A program made the translations under genes and the position numbers. Shown here in pieces: positions 23,971 through 31,402 of a DNA stretch of 37,541 nucleotides (the stretch's first letter is position 1; each line of letters begins with the position of its first letter). The stretch lies in assembly GCA_031277685.1 (NCBI GenBank), contig JAITLV010000262.1, positions 1 to 37,541 of the forward strand, given 5' to 3'. This DNA comes from Sphingobacterium sp. GTDB lineage: Bacteria > Bacteroidota > Bacteroidia > Sphingobacteriales > Sphingobacteriaceae. The notes beneath the pieces were generated by a model. The model was not told where the DNA came from, searched no databases, and worked only from the letters and a program-made list of their open reading frames with translations.

Positions 23971-25146
23971 TTATATATATTCTTTCTTCATTTGAATACG
24001 TTCGGCTGTTTTCCATAACTGAAAAAGCGCACGTGGTACATGAAAAAAACCTTTCCATTTCCCTCCTTTTGCATATAATAAGGGATCTCCATTCCGCTGT
24101 AAGTAACCAAACATTTCCCCATGTTCCTTATCAACAAAATGATCCCAAATATAGAGATGCAGTCGCTCTGCCCACTCCAGGCAACGCGGTTCCTCACTCA
24201 ACTCATAGCCTTTAAAAACAGCTACCAATGCCTCTAAATGCACCCACCAGAGCTTTTGATCCCATTCCAATTGCTGTGGTGGAAAGTTTTTGATATCACG
24301 AAAATAGAAAATTCCACCATGTTCCACATCCCATCCATATTCCAATATTTCCAAACTCACCTGAACACACTTATCAATAAGCGCTCTATCACCCCAGCGA
24401 CGTGCAATATCCATTACAAACCACATTGCCTCCAGGCCATGCCCAGGATTCACAAGCCTTCCTTCAAAGCAATCGATAAACGCCCCATCGAACGATACGT
24501 TTTCCAATATGAGTTTCAAGTCCTCCTGATAAAATGTATCCATTACCTCACTTACCCCTTCACGTAAAACTACCTCAACAATTTCTGCCGCTAACAGATG
24601 CTCTATTTCAAGCACCAGATTACATAAAATCATAGGCAACGCAAATCCTTTTAAGTCACGAGTTCCTGGTACAGCTTTCGAAAAATGCCCTTTTGGGTTA
24701 TCTTTTCGTTCCAAGATCTTATAGAATGTTGAAGTAGCAATTTCTGCATAAACGACATTATCAGTCGCTTTATGAAGCTGCGCAAATGCCATGGCAGCAA
24801 AGCAATCTGAGAAGATACTATAAGCCTCTGTCAAAGGCTTTCCATCACGCCGCAAAGAAAAATACCATTCCCCGGATGTGTTCCGCCCATGTTTTATTAG
24901 AAATTCTCCACCCTGTTCCGCCATTTCCAACCATTCATTTTTTTGAGCAACTTCATTATATAACATCGCAAAAGTCCATATTTCACGTGCCTGAAGCCAA
25001 ACGAATTTATCCGTATCAAATACCTGCCCATCACGTAACAAACAGGTAAAAAAACCGCCATGCATTGTATCCCGGGAGTTTTGAAGCCAGAACGGCACTA
25101 CATTTTTTAATAAGTACTCTTGATAAATGTCTATATATTTTTCCAT
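23971..25146 (-). CDS. AGE family epimerase/isomerase (N-acylglucosamine 2-epimerase-like)
   Basis: Cytoplasmic enzyme of 391 residues, an (alpha/alpha)6 barrel that epimerises or isomerises sugars at C2. Visible family residues: R54 (WLQAREIW), YSIFSDCFAAMAFAQ (109-123), NPGHGLEAMW (233-242, H236), GGIFYFRD (277-284), WWVHLEALVA (300-309), and the C-terminal KGGKWKGFFHVPRALFQLW (360-378, H369). The KGGxxKGxFHVPR block resembles renin-binding protein/N-acylglucosamine 2-epimerase (GlcNAc to ManNAc) more than cellobiose 2-epimerase; mannose isomerase remains possible. It is the first leftward PUL gene, divergent from ROK across the 50-bp palindrome. That position suggests that its substrate or product is the sugar sensed by ROK. 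Confidence 0.9.
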   Translation of the reverse strand: MEKYIDIYQEYLLKNVVPFWLQNSRDTMHGGFFTCLLRDGQVFDTDKFVWLQAREIWTFAMLYNEVAQKNEWLEMAEQGGEFLIKHGRNTSGEWYFSLRRDGKPLTEAYSIFSDCFAAMAFAQLHKATDNVVYAEIATSTFYKILERKDNPKGHFSKAVPGTRDLKGFALPMILCNLVLEIEHLLAAEIVEVVLREGVSEVMDTFYQEDLKLILENVSFDGAFIDCFEGRLVNPGHGLEAMWFVMDIARRWGDRALIDKCVQVSLEILEYGWDVEHGGIFYFRDIKNFPPQQLEWDQKLWWVHLEALVAVFKGYELSEEPRCLEWAERLHLYIWDHFVDKEHGEMFGYLQRNGDPLLYAKGGKWKGFFHVPRALFQLWKTAERIQMKKEYI

Positions 25147-25231
25147 AATGATTTATAATTCGTCTTTATTACGCTATCGGAAGCGGTTATATACCTCCGA
25201 CATATGAAAGACAAATTAATAAAAAAAAGAA

Positions 25232-25281
25232 TTAACAAAACTGTTTTTATTAAAATATTTTAATAAAAACAGTTTTGTTAA
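25232..25281. promoter_or_regulatory. Perfect 50-bp palindrome, candidate ROK operator
   Basis: The left half begins TTAACAAAACTGTTTTTATT and the right half, its exact reverse complement, ends AATAAAAACAGTTTTGTTAA. All 50 bases are self-complementary about the centre 25256/25257. It lies between the divergent epimerase and ROK genes, 85 bp from the epimerase ATG and 91 bp from the ROK ATG. A near-consensus leftward -7 (TTAATTTG, 25219-25212) lies just downstream, so a bound protein could cover the -33 region. Operator function is inferred; a cruciform or RNA hairpin is the alternative. Confidence 0.55.
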
Positions 25282-25372
25282 AAAAATATAAAACATATTA
25301 ATCTGTTTTATACTATCCCGACTATTAATTATAGCATATATATAGATTAATTACTATAATTGTAAAAATAAC

Positions 25373-26620
25373 ATGTTTAGAATGAAATCGATTATTGATA
25401 TTTTCTCTCCCCTAAAGTCCGATTTGATTACTAATAATGCTGTCCTATATAAAACAGCATTACTTAAAAGGGATATACTATCGTTTCTGATTATTCAAAA
25501 TAGGGCTACAATCGCTGAATTATCTCAGGCAACCAAGACAAGCATTCCAAAAATCAATGAGACCATTAACGAATTAATCTTTGAAGGATTGATTATTGAT
25601 CATGGAAAGGTACTCAATGGTGTGGGGAGAAAACCGAATATTTATGGTCTAAACCCCAATTGCGCATATTTCTTATCTGTTGAAGTAAACAGACATAACA
25701 TTAATATCGCAATCCTGAACTTCGTCGAAGAGATTGTTCATATCGAACGAGATATCGCATTTTATCTACAAAACACACCCGCTTGTTACGAATCCTTGTG
25801 CAATCATATTGATACATTCATAGAAAAACACGCTAGTGACAGGCACAGGATAGTCAGTATCGGGCTGAATCTTACTGGTCGTGTAGACCACATCACGGGA
25901 AATAGTTATAGTTATTTTAACTTTCATGTCGCTCCACTACGGGAAATATTGACCCAACGTTTTGGAATTCCAGGATATGTCGAAAACGATACCCGTGCAA
26001 TGGCCTTTGGAGAATATGCTAAGGGTGTTGTTGAAAATGAAAAGAATATTCTCTTTATAAATCTAGATGATGGCATTGGGATGGGCATTATCATCAATGG
26101 CACGCTCTATTCAGGAAAATCAGGTTTTGCGGGCGAATTTGGTCATATGCCTTTTCTAAATAATGATATTATCTGTCATTGTGGAAAAAAGGGCTGCCTG
26201 GAAACGGAGGCTTCCGGTGTAGCTCTAACCCTGCAGATGAAAGAGGCCTTGTTAAAAGGAATTTCCTCATCAATCACTGAGAAAGTCGACACAATTGATG
26301 ACATTAAATTACAACATATTATAAACGCTGCGAAAAACGATGATATTTTAGCCATCGAACTACTATCAAAGGCTGGTGAGAAGATTGGAAAAGGTATTGC
26401 TATTTTGCTCAATCTCTTTAATCCGGAACTGGTTGTTCTTGGCGGAAAAATTGCGACAACAGAATCCATTATTTTGTTACCGATTCTTTCCTCCATCAAC
26501 AAATTTTCATTGAATCTGGTCAATACAGACACTTCATTCAAGATTTCTACACTTGGGGAAGACGCCGGTCTAATCGGTTCGAGTTTATTGATGCGAAATC
26601 GGTTGTTGGATTTATCTTAG
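25373..26620 (+). CDS. ROK family transcriptional regulator
   Basis: Predicted sugar-responsive DNA-binding regulator of 415 residues. An N-terminal winged helix-turn-helix (about 30-95: LLKRDILSFLIIQNRATIAELSQATKTSIPKINETINELIFEG in overlapping segments, then GVGRKPNIYGLN) precedes a ROK domain. The zinc and sugar-binding signature is intact: ENDTRAMAFGEY (204-215), GIGMGIIINGTLYSGKSGFAGEFGH to H258, and C268, C270 and C275 in CHCGKKGCLE. The intact zinc site suggests a real sugar ligand, likely an N-acetylated hexosamine or glucose-type sugar, and some kinase activity cannot be excluded. It is divergent from the epimerase and is the only regulator seen in the PUL; no hybrid two-component sensor, SusR or AraC-type gene is present. 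Confidence 0.92.
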   Translation: MFRMKSIIDIFSPLKSDLITNNAVLYKTALLKRDILSFLIIQNRATIAELSQATKTSIPKINETINELIFEGLIIDHGKVLNGVGRKPNIYGLNPNCAYFLSVEVNRHNINIAILNFVEEIVHIERDIAFYLQNTPACYESLCNHIDTFIEKHASDRHRIVSIGLNLTGRVDHITGNSYSYFNFHVAPLREILTQRFGIPGYVENDTRAMAFGEYAKGVVENEKNILFINLDDGIGMGIIINGTLYSGKSGFAGEFGHMPFLNNDIICHCGKKGCLETEASGVALTLQMKEALLKGISSSITEKVDTIDDIKLQHIINAAKNDDILAIELLSKAGEKIGKGIAILLNLFNPELVVLGGKIATTESIILLPILSSINKFSLNLVNTDTSFKISTLGEDAGLIGSSLLMRNRLLDLS

Positions 26621-26659
26621 ATTATTGTCTATCCACCCATTTATAAGATGGCAGATATG

Positions 26660-26700
26660 AAAAAAGGGATAACCTATTATCGACTATCCCTTTTTTCTAT
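26660..26700. terminator. Bidirectional terminator between ROK and the TonB-C-like gene
   Basis: AAAAAAGGGATA (26660-26671) pairs exactly with TATCCCTTTTTT (26685-26696) around a 13-nt loop, with A and T runs on the two sides. It can terminate both convergent genes. The stop codon of the leftward gene (26677-26679) lies in its loop. Confidence 0.8.
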
Positions 26701-27393
26701 TCCAAAGCAATGCGGAGGCTTAATGACATTCGATTGCGTAGAATTTTTTATCTCTTTAAGCGGAAACACAATTTTCAGACGACCTTGGGTTCCCTGCCAT
26801 TTGGCCCCGGACCGCAGCAGTCTCACCGCCTCTTCAACAAGAGGCTGCTCAGGCGTTCCCTCGGCCTTAATCTGAGCTGGCAGGCCGTCTTTACCGATTG
26901 TAAAGTTAACAATAACCTCTCCTCCTCTTCCGGCTTCCTGCAGGTGCTTATTTAAATAATCTTCAAAAGCTTTCCATCCACCCAAGGGCGTAGCGTCACC
27001 ACCATCCAACAGCGGTTCAATAGCCACAAGGTTTTCGGGCTCACTGAGGCTTACATCTGTCATACGTTCGGCATTACCATTAAAATGTTTAAAATAAAGA
27101 AGGGCTAGCAAAACGACAAACAACACCCCTGCGGCTGCACCTATGGCCAAACGTTGCCAAGTATAATATTGCGCATGTCTTGTCGCTATTGTATCCTCTA
27201 CCCGACGGTTAAGCCGTTGCTGTAACAAGCTCAATTGCCGAGCATCCACACCATTCTGTAATCGGTATCCATCAATGGCATCCTGTAAAAAAGGATCCTC
27301 CAATGCTTCTTTTTCCAACTGAAACATCTCATCCTTGCTCATTAAACCATGGATGTAATTATGAATTCGTGATAATTGATAATTATTTTCCAT
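26677..27393 (-). CDS. Single-pass membrane protein with TonB C-terminal-like domain
   Basis: Protein of 238 residues. The N-terminal 75 residues are cytoplasmic and acidic/helical (IHGLMSKDEMFQLEKEALEDPFLQDAIDGY in part), a style common in Bacteroidota anti-sigma-like proteins. One membrane segment spans about 81-101 (RLAIGAAAGVLFVVLLALLY). The periplasmic end (about 138-212) reads as a TonB-C/energy-transducer fold: VIVNFTIGKDGLPAQIKAEG, then EEAVRLLRSGAKWQ. There is no long Pro-rich linker as in true TonB. It overlaps the sigma gene by 11 bp, so the two are made together. A role as membrane-bound anti-sigma factor or signal transducer is likely but inferred. Its stop codon lies inside the shared terminator loop. 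Confidence 0.8.
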   Translation of the reverse strand: MENNYQLSRIHNYIHGLMSKDEMFQLEKEALEDPFLQDAIDGYRLQNGVDARQLSLLQQRLNRRVEDTIATRHAQYYTWQRLAIGAAAGVLFVVLLALLYFKHFNGNAERMTDVSLSEPENLVAIEPLLDGGDATPLGGWKAFEDYLNKHLQEAGRGGEVIVNFTIGKDGLPAQIKAEGTPEQPLVEEAVRLLRSGAKWQGTQGRLKIVFPLKEIKNSTQSNVIKPPHCFGIEKRDSR

Positions 27394-27931
27394 TTTCTTT
27401 CCTTTCCATACAGATTTTCAAATTGCGTTTTCCATTCTGGATGGCACTCTTGACTTTATTCAAGTCATACCCTGTCAAATCTGCGATATCTTTATAGCAC
27501 TTTTGTTCCAGATAGAACAAACGTACGCATTCGTTTTGTTCCTGATTTAAAGTCTGCATACAGCCTTCTAGTTTTTCAAAATCCTTTTCCTCCCATTTTG
27601 CTTCCTCACTTGTATTGAGCTTTTGCTCGCTTTCGAACAGATTATCTTCAATATCCACCTGTGTCGTTCGCTTATCTTTGCGCAATTGCATCAAACAATA
27701 GTTTTTACTATAAACGTGCAGCCAGCTTTTAAAATTATCAACCTCATAATGACGCAATTTTTGAATCAGTTCTTCAAAGATCTGCATTACGGCATCCTGG
27801 CTACGATCAGGATCCTGTAAATACTTGAAGCATACCCCGTAAAGCAAGGACATATAAGGCGAATATAATTTACCTAGCGCAGACAGGTCTCCAGTTGTTT
27901 TATAGTGTTGTAATAGCTCTTTTTCGTTCAT
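27383..27931 (-). CDS. RNA polymerase sigma-70 family (ECF-type) factor
   Basis: Predicted alternative sigma factor of 182 residues from ATG 27931; an in-frame GTG at 27946 would add five residues. Region 2 lies at about 22-88 (LYGVCFKYLQDPDRSQDAVMQIFEEL, FKSWLHVYSKNYCLMQLRKDK). An acidic linker follows (92-118), then region 4 (about 120-175: LEGCMQTLNQEQNECVRLFYLEQKCYKDIADLTG, NKVKSAIQNGKRNLK). This fits the small ECF-like sigma factors of Bacteroidota. The 11-bp overlap with the following membrane protein gene suggests a sigma/anti-sigma pair. It is separated from the PUL by a convergent terminator and from the TonB receptor by another, so its regulon is not obvious from context. Confidence 0.87.
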   Translation of the reverse strand: MNEKELLQHYKTTGDLSALGKLYSPYMSLLYGVCFKYLQDPDRSQDAVMQIFEELIQKLRHYEVDNFKSWLHVYSKNYCLMQLRKDKRTTQVDIEDNLFESEQKLNTSEEAKWEEKDFEKLEGCMQTLNQEQNECVRLFYLEQKCYKDIADLTGYDLNKVKSAIQNGKRNLKICMERKENGK

Positions 27932-28045
27932 GCGCAAATCTTTCACCTTAATGATGAATTAAGATACGGTTTTCCATAAATAAAGTAAGAACAGCTTGCA
28001 AATTAATCTCTATAAAATTCCTCATAGGGTATAAAAATTGATTCG

Positions 28046-28081
28046 GAACAAAAAAACCGCCTCTAAATTACTAGAGACGGT
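28046..28081 (-). terminator. Rho-independent terminator after the TonB-dependent receptor
   Basis: Read leftward, ACCGTCTCTA and TAGAGGCGGT pair (28081-28072 with 28065-28056, one T-G wobble), with a 6-nt loop followed by a run of T. It ends the receptor transcript before the sigma gene. Confidence 0.85.
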
Positions 28082-28109
28082 CAATAAAAATATGTTATGA
28101 ATGACGGAT

Positions 28110-30707
28110 TTAATTTCCTTGTTTCCAATTGTACCGTAGCGTGACACCATAAGTTCTTGGATCAGCAACAACACCAGCATATTGGCCATAGCTTCCTGGA
28201 GCTGCCAGCAATTGTTCGTAATAATCTTTATTCGTTAAATTTCTACTCCACAGGAAAACTGAAACACCATTTGATCCCCTAAATCCCAGACGTGCATTCA
28301 GCAAAGTATAAGCATCAATATTGAGGTATTGTGATGGTGACGAACTTGAAGAAAATTTAGAACGATGAAAGAGGTCGGCTCCCAGAAAATAAGAGCCATT
28401 AATACCGATCAGTTTGCCACTTTGGTTGAGTTCTCCGCCCAGAGACCAGGACCATTTGGAGACCCCGGGAAGTACAGCTCCGGAAATATCCTTGAAGGCC
28501 TGTGCCCCACCAACTTCTTCCAAAGGAACCGGTGCATTTGTAAATTTCACATATTTAGCATCTGTATAAGCTAAAGCGCCATTTAAACGCAAGAAGTGAC
28601 CGATATTGATATTCCCATCCAATTCCACTCCTTTGACACGTACTTTTTCTGCGTTGGCCAAATATCCCCGATTCACCCCCGGTTCAGGCGTTTGTACCTG
28701 TGTCTGATAGTCTTTGATATCTGTCTGGTACACGGAAAGGTTAAGTATCGAATTTCGTGTAGGATTAGTTTTCACACCTAACTCTTTGTGACGTACAGCT
28801 TCAGGTTTTACCTCTGCTAGATCCAACAATACTGCTCCATTTGCTGTTGGTAATCCACCGACATTGATTCCGATAGGCTTATAGCTGATGGAGTAGGTTG
28901 CATAAGCATTAATCTTGGGGTTGAACCGATATTTTGCAGAAAGTTGTCCTGAAAAATTATCCGCATCTGCATTGATATCAAATGTTTGATTGGTATAAAC
29001 ACCATTTTTGAGTGCTAGCAAGGCCGGATCAGTAGTCTGCAATCCACCATAGGTCTGTCTGTCGTAGTTTGCTTTCTTTTTATCGTAGTTATAGCGCAGG
29101 CCCGGTAAGATATGCAGTTTAGGAGTTACTTCCCAATCAATCTGTGTATAGGCTGCTAAGCTTGTACTTTTGATACCATAAACAGTCCTGATGCCAAAAT
29201 TGTCAAATAGTCCGGGTGTTTCCCAAAGCGCACTTGTAGAGCTTTTCTGGAAGCGCCAAAATGCAGATCCTGTCTCTTCAGTATGAACGGGATCAGTTCC
29301 AAGATCCTGCCAAAGACCAAATAAACCAACAACACCACTTACCTTTTCACTGATTTTTCCTGAATACCTAAATTCTTGTGACCATTGATTATGCACTGAA
29401 TTACCAGCCGAAACAGTGTACACCGGAAGACCTAGATAATCCCGGTCGTTAAGTGGTACCCAAGTCCATTTTCGCCAGGCGGAAGTCGATGTCAGCGTCC
29501 CTTCACCAATCTTAATATCGGCATTCAGTGCAATTCCACCCAATTTATTATCTGCCTTGGACTGTGTATCTAAATCAATCTTACGTTCAAAAGCGCTTTT
29601 ATAGGGCAATTCATAACCTAAATCTTTAACAATAGCATCAAATTGTCGGTAATCAGCCCGTTGGGTCTTGACAACACCAGCCACTGCCCAACCATATCCA
29701 TCCGGTCTTTGGGAAGAAACATCACCTGAGAGCACCAATTTGACATTTTCAGTTGGTGTGAACAACAGCTGTCCTCTGAATCCAAGGTTATTGATATCGT
29801 TGATTTTCCGATTGGTATGAACGTTAAACAGATTACCGTCCCGCTGGGTACCAGAAAAAGAAGCCCGTGCGGCCAAGTTCTTGGCCAGAGGCCCCGAAAT
29901 GGATGTCTTCGCCTGAATAAAACCCTGATTACCATAACTTACTTCGACATTGGCTTCGGGCGTAAATTGCGGCAAAAGCGAGGTAATATTAAAGGCTCCA
30001 GCGGTAGTATTCTTACCAAAAAGTGTCCCCTGCGGGCCCCGCAATACTTCGATCTGATCAATATCAATAAAGTCCAGCCAAGTTGCTGCCGGTCTCGCGA
30101 TATAGACACCGTCCAGGTAGAATCCGACACCCGGGTCTATACCGTCATTCGTGAGGCCGTAAGTTGAACCAAGACCACGGATGTTAAGTGTTGTATTACG
30201 TGCATTAGAAGAATACAATTGTACGGTTGGAACAAGTTCTTTTAATCTATTTACATTAAAAGCACCAGCATCTTCAAGTGCTGCACCACGAATGATAGAA
30301 ACTGGAATGGGCACATCCTGCAATTGTTCTTTGCGCCGACGGGCGGTTACGACCACTTGGTCCAGAGCCTCCAAACGTGGCGTAAGCTCAATCACCGTGG
30401 GAGATTGATCCACAACAATGTGCCGGGTCTGATAGCCCACAATGGATACGATAAGTGAAAAAGGCAGCTTCTGTCCCGTCACAAATTGAAAGACCCCCTT
30501 ACCATCGGTCTTGACCTGATGGGTAACTGCCTCAAGTTGCACTGTCACGCCCTGTAGCGGCTCTTTTGTTACCGCATCGATCACAGTACCTGTTAATGAA
30601 GCATTTATAATGGGTTTAGGATTTTCTACTTGGGCGTAGCTCTGGTAAGAACCACCTAAAAGCAAGCTAAAAATGACGCTAATTCGAAAAATAGCATTTT
30701 TTTTCAT
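28110..30707 (-). CDS. TonB-dependent outer-membrane receptor
   Basis: Outer-membrane TonB-dependent transporter of 865 residues from ATG 30707 (MKKNAIFRISVIFSLLLGG signal peptide). The frame extends to TTG 30740 but the signal peptide decides the start. Domains: carboxypeptidase-like regulatory domain (about 36-110, GTVIDAVTKEPLQGVTVQLE), TonB box (LDQVVVTARRR, 115-125), plug with LQDVPIPVSII and LRGPQGTLFGKNTTAGAFNI (222-241), and barrel. The plug style (QLQDVPIPVS, GKNTTAGA) resembles receptors common in Proteobacteria for siderophores or small organic nutrients, not the SusC group, and no SusD follows. The substrate is unknown. Its leader contains a Cys-Cys-ended small ORF and a terminator, and no good promoter is visible between that terminator and the start. 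Expression therefore probably depends on readthrough. Confidence 0.92.
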   Translation of the reverse strand: MKKNAIFRISVIFSLLLGGSYQSYAQVENPKPIINASLTGTVIDAVTKEPLQGVTVQLEAVTHQVKTDGKGVFQFVTGQKLPFSLIVSIVGYQTRHIVVDQSPTVIELTPRLEALDQVVVTARRRKEQLQDVPIPVSIIRGAALEDAGAFNVNRLKELVPTVQLYSSNARNTTLNIRGLGSTYGLTNDGIDPGVGFYLDGVYIARPAATWLDFIDIDQIEVLRGPQGTLFGKNTTAGAFNITSLLPQFTPEANVEVSYGNQGFIQAKTSISGPLAKNLAARASFSGTQRDGNLFNVHTNRKINDINNLGFRGQLLFTPTENVKLVLSGDVSSQRPDGYGWAVAGVVKTQRADYRQFDAIVKDLGYELPYKSAFERKIDLDTQSKADNKLGGIALNADIKIGEGTLTSTSAWRKWTWVPLNDRDYLGLPVYTVSAGNSVHNQWSQEFRYSGKISEKVSGVVGLFGLWQDLGTDPVHTEETGSAFWRFQKSSTSALWETPGLFDNFGIRTVYGIKSTSLAAYTQIDWEVTPKLHILPGLRYNYDKKKANYDRQTYGGLQTTDPALLALKNGVYTNQTFDINADADNFSGQLSAKYRFNPKINAYATYSISYKPIGINVGGLPTANGAVLLDLAEVKPEAVRHKELGVKTNPTRNSILNLSVYQTDIKDYQTQVQTPEPGVNRGYLANAEKVRVKGVELDGNINIGHFLRLNGALAYTDAKYVKFTNAPVPLEEVGGAQAFKDISGAVLPGVSKWSWSLGGELNQSGKLIGINGSYFLGADLFHRSKFSSSSSPSQYLNIDAYTLLNARLGFRGSNGVSVFLWSRNLTNKDYYEQLLAAPGSYGQYAGVVADPRTYGVTLRYNWKQGN

Positions 30708-30784
30708 AAATTTATTCTGTTTAATGGTGAAAATAAACAAGTGCCAACGCCAATCGATACTTGTCTCATTGTTAAAACTTTGTT

Positions 30785-30814
30785 TAAAAAGGGAAGCCTT
30801 GGCTTCCCTTTTCT
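30785..30814 (-). terminator. Intrinsic terminator in the receptor leader (possible attenuator)
   Basis: Read leftward, AAAAGGGAAGCC (30812-30801) pairs perfectly with GGCTTCCCTTTT (30798-30787) and is followed by T. The hairpin lies 28 bp after the small-ORF stop and about 80 bp before the receptor ATG. It could close the small ORF transcript or act as a regulated attenuator. Confidence 0.8.
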
Positions 30815-30841
30815 AATATAAGAGAGTGTAAGAGAGAAATT

Positions 30842-30949
30842 TTAACAACACATTCGTTTTTCACCATTTTTCAGAACAGAAGAACCTACTTCCGCTGAGG
30901 TAATCTGTGAGCTTGTTTTTAAAGAGTAATCTTGTTTCATTCTTTTCAT
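30842..30949 (-). CDS. Small ORF ending Cys-Cys, candidate leader peptide
   Basis: A 35-codon ORF in the receptor leader. It begins MKRMKQDYSLKTSS, has a middle part rich in Ser/Thr (QITSAEVGSSVLK), and ends NGEKRMCC followed by TAA; the last two sense codons are both TGT. It is preceded by a TAnnTTTG match (31019-31012) and followed after 28 bp by an intrinsic terminator, then the receptor gene. No membrane segment or signal peptide is visible. Two readings are possible: a leader peptide whose translation senses charged Cys-tRNA and controls the terminator, or a short functional peptide (metal-binding or a peptide precursor). I recognise no family for it. Confidence 0.55.
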   Translation of the reverse strand: MKRMKQDYSLKTSSQITSAEVGSSVLKNGEKRMCC

Positions 30950-31011
30950 AATTAAGTATTATCTTTTTTTTCGTCTTCCCTCATGACACACTGTAAATCA
31001 GGACAACAGTA

Positions 31012-31019
31012 CAAATATA
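31012..31019 (-). promoter_or_regulatory. Candidate -7 element for the small ORF/receptor transcript
   Basis: Read leftward, TATATTTG is an exact TAnnTTTG match, 62 bp upstream of the small-ORF ATG. The predicted leader to the receptor start would be about 300 nt. No convincing -33 TTG was found in the AT-rich sequence before it. Confidence 0.45.
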
Positions 31020-31020
31020 T

Positions 31021-31327
31021 AAATATTTTTTAAAAGACTACTAATTTGATAGATTTTATAAATATTTTTTTTAAAAACACCATTAAACACTAATTAACAA
31101 TATGTTAACAATAAAAAACCAAAGCAAACTTTATTTATAACATACCTTAAACGCAACAGTATGCCTGACCTGCATCTAAACTGTTGTTTCAATTCCGTTG
31201 ATAGCTATCTTCATAAATGAGCAATAGCATTCAATCCAGAACAAGGCTGGGGCACTAGAAAAAGAGTAGCATCTTCTCGCACAACCAGATAGCACGATTA
31301 GCAGATCCGCAACAACAAACAGTAAGC
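31021..31327. other. Non-coding stretch without recognisable features
   Basis: AT-rich DNA between the receptor leader promoter and the YeiH terminator. I see no gene, RNA or repeat. Short open frames here (for example a 65-codon leftward one overlapping the terminator) lack a family pattern and a start context. Confidence 0.5.
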
Positions 31328-31359
31328 ACAAAAAAAGTCTGCCGTATACGACAGACTTT
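31328..31359 (-). terminator. Rho-independent terminator after the YeiH gene
   Basis: Read leftward, AAAGTCTGTCG and CGGCAGACTTT pair around a TATA loop with one wobble and are followed by a T run. It lies 44 bp past the stop of the YeiH-type gene. Confidence 0.85.
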
Positions 31360-31402
31360 CCTATTTCCAGCATAAAGCTACTGCTTTAATATAAAATCAA
31401 AC

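Noticed and set aside
22746..25146. Reading of the epimerase and MFS pair as a sialic-acid (nanE/nanT) operon
   Set aside because: No N-acetylneuraminate lyase, sialidase or sialate esterase is in the window, so sialic acid is only one of several possible sources of the sugar.
29817..30167. 116-codon rightward open frame inside the TonB receptor gene
   Set aside because: It lies wholly antisense to a clear receptor plug domain, and its translation shows no family pattern.
31161..31220. Rightward 19-codon frame containing a Cys-Cys pair near the receptor leader
   Set aside because: It is on the opposite strand, has no promoter or terminator context, and is short enough to occur by chance.
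31176..31373. Leftward 65-codon open frame after the YeiH gene
   Set aside because: It overlaps the YeiH terminator and has no start context or family pattern.
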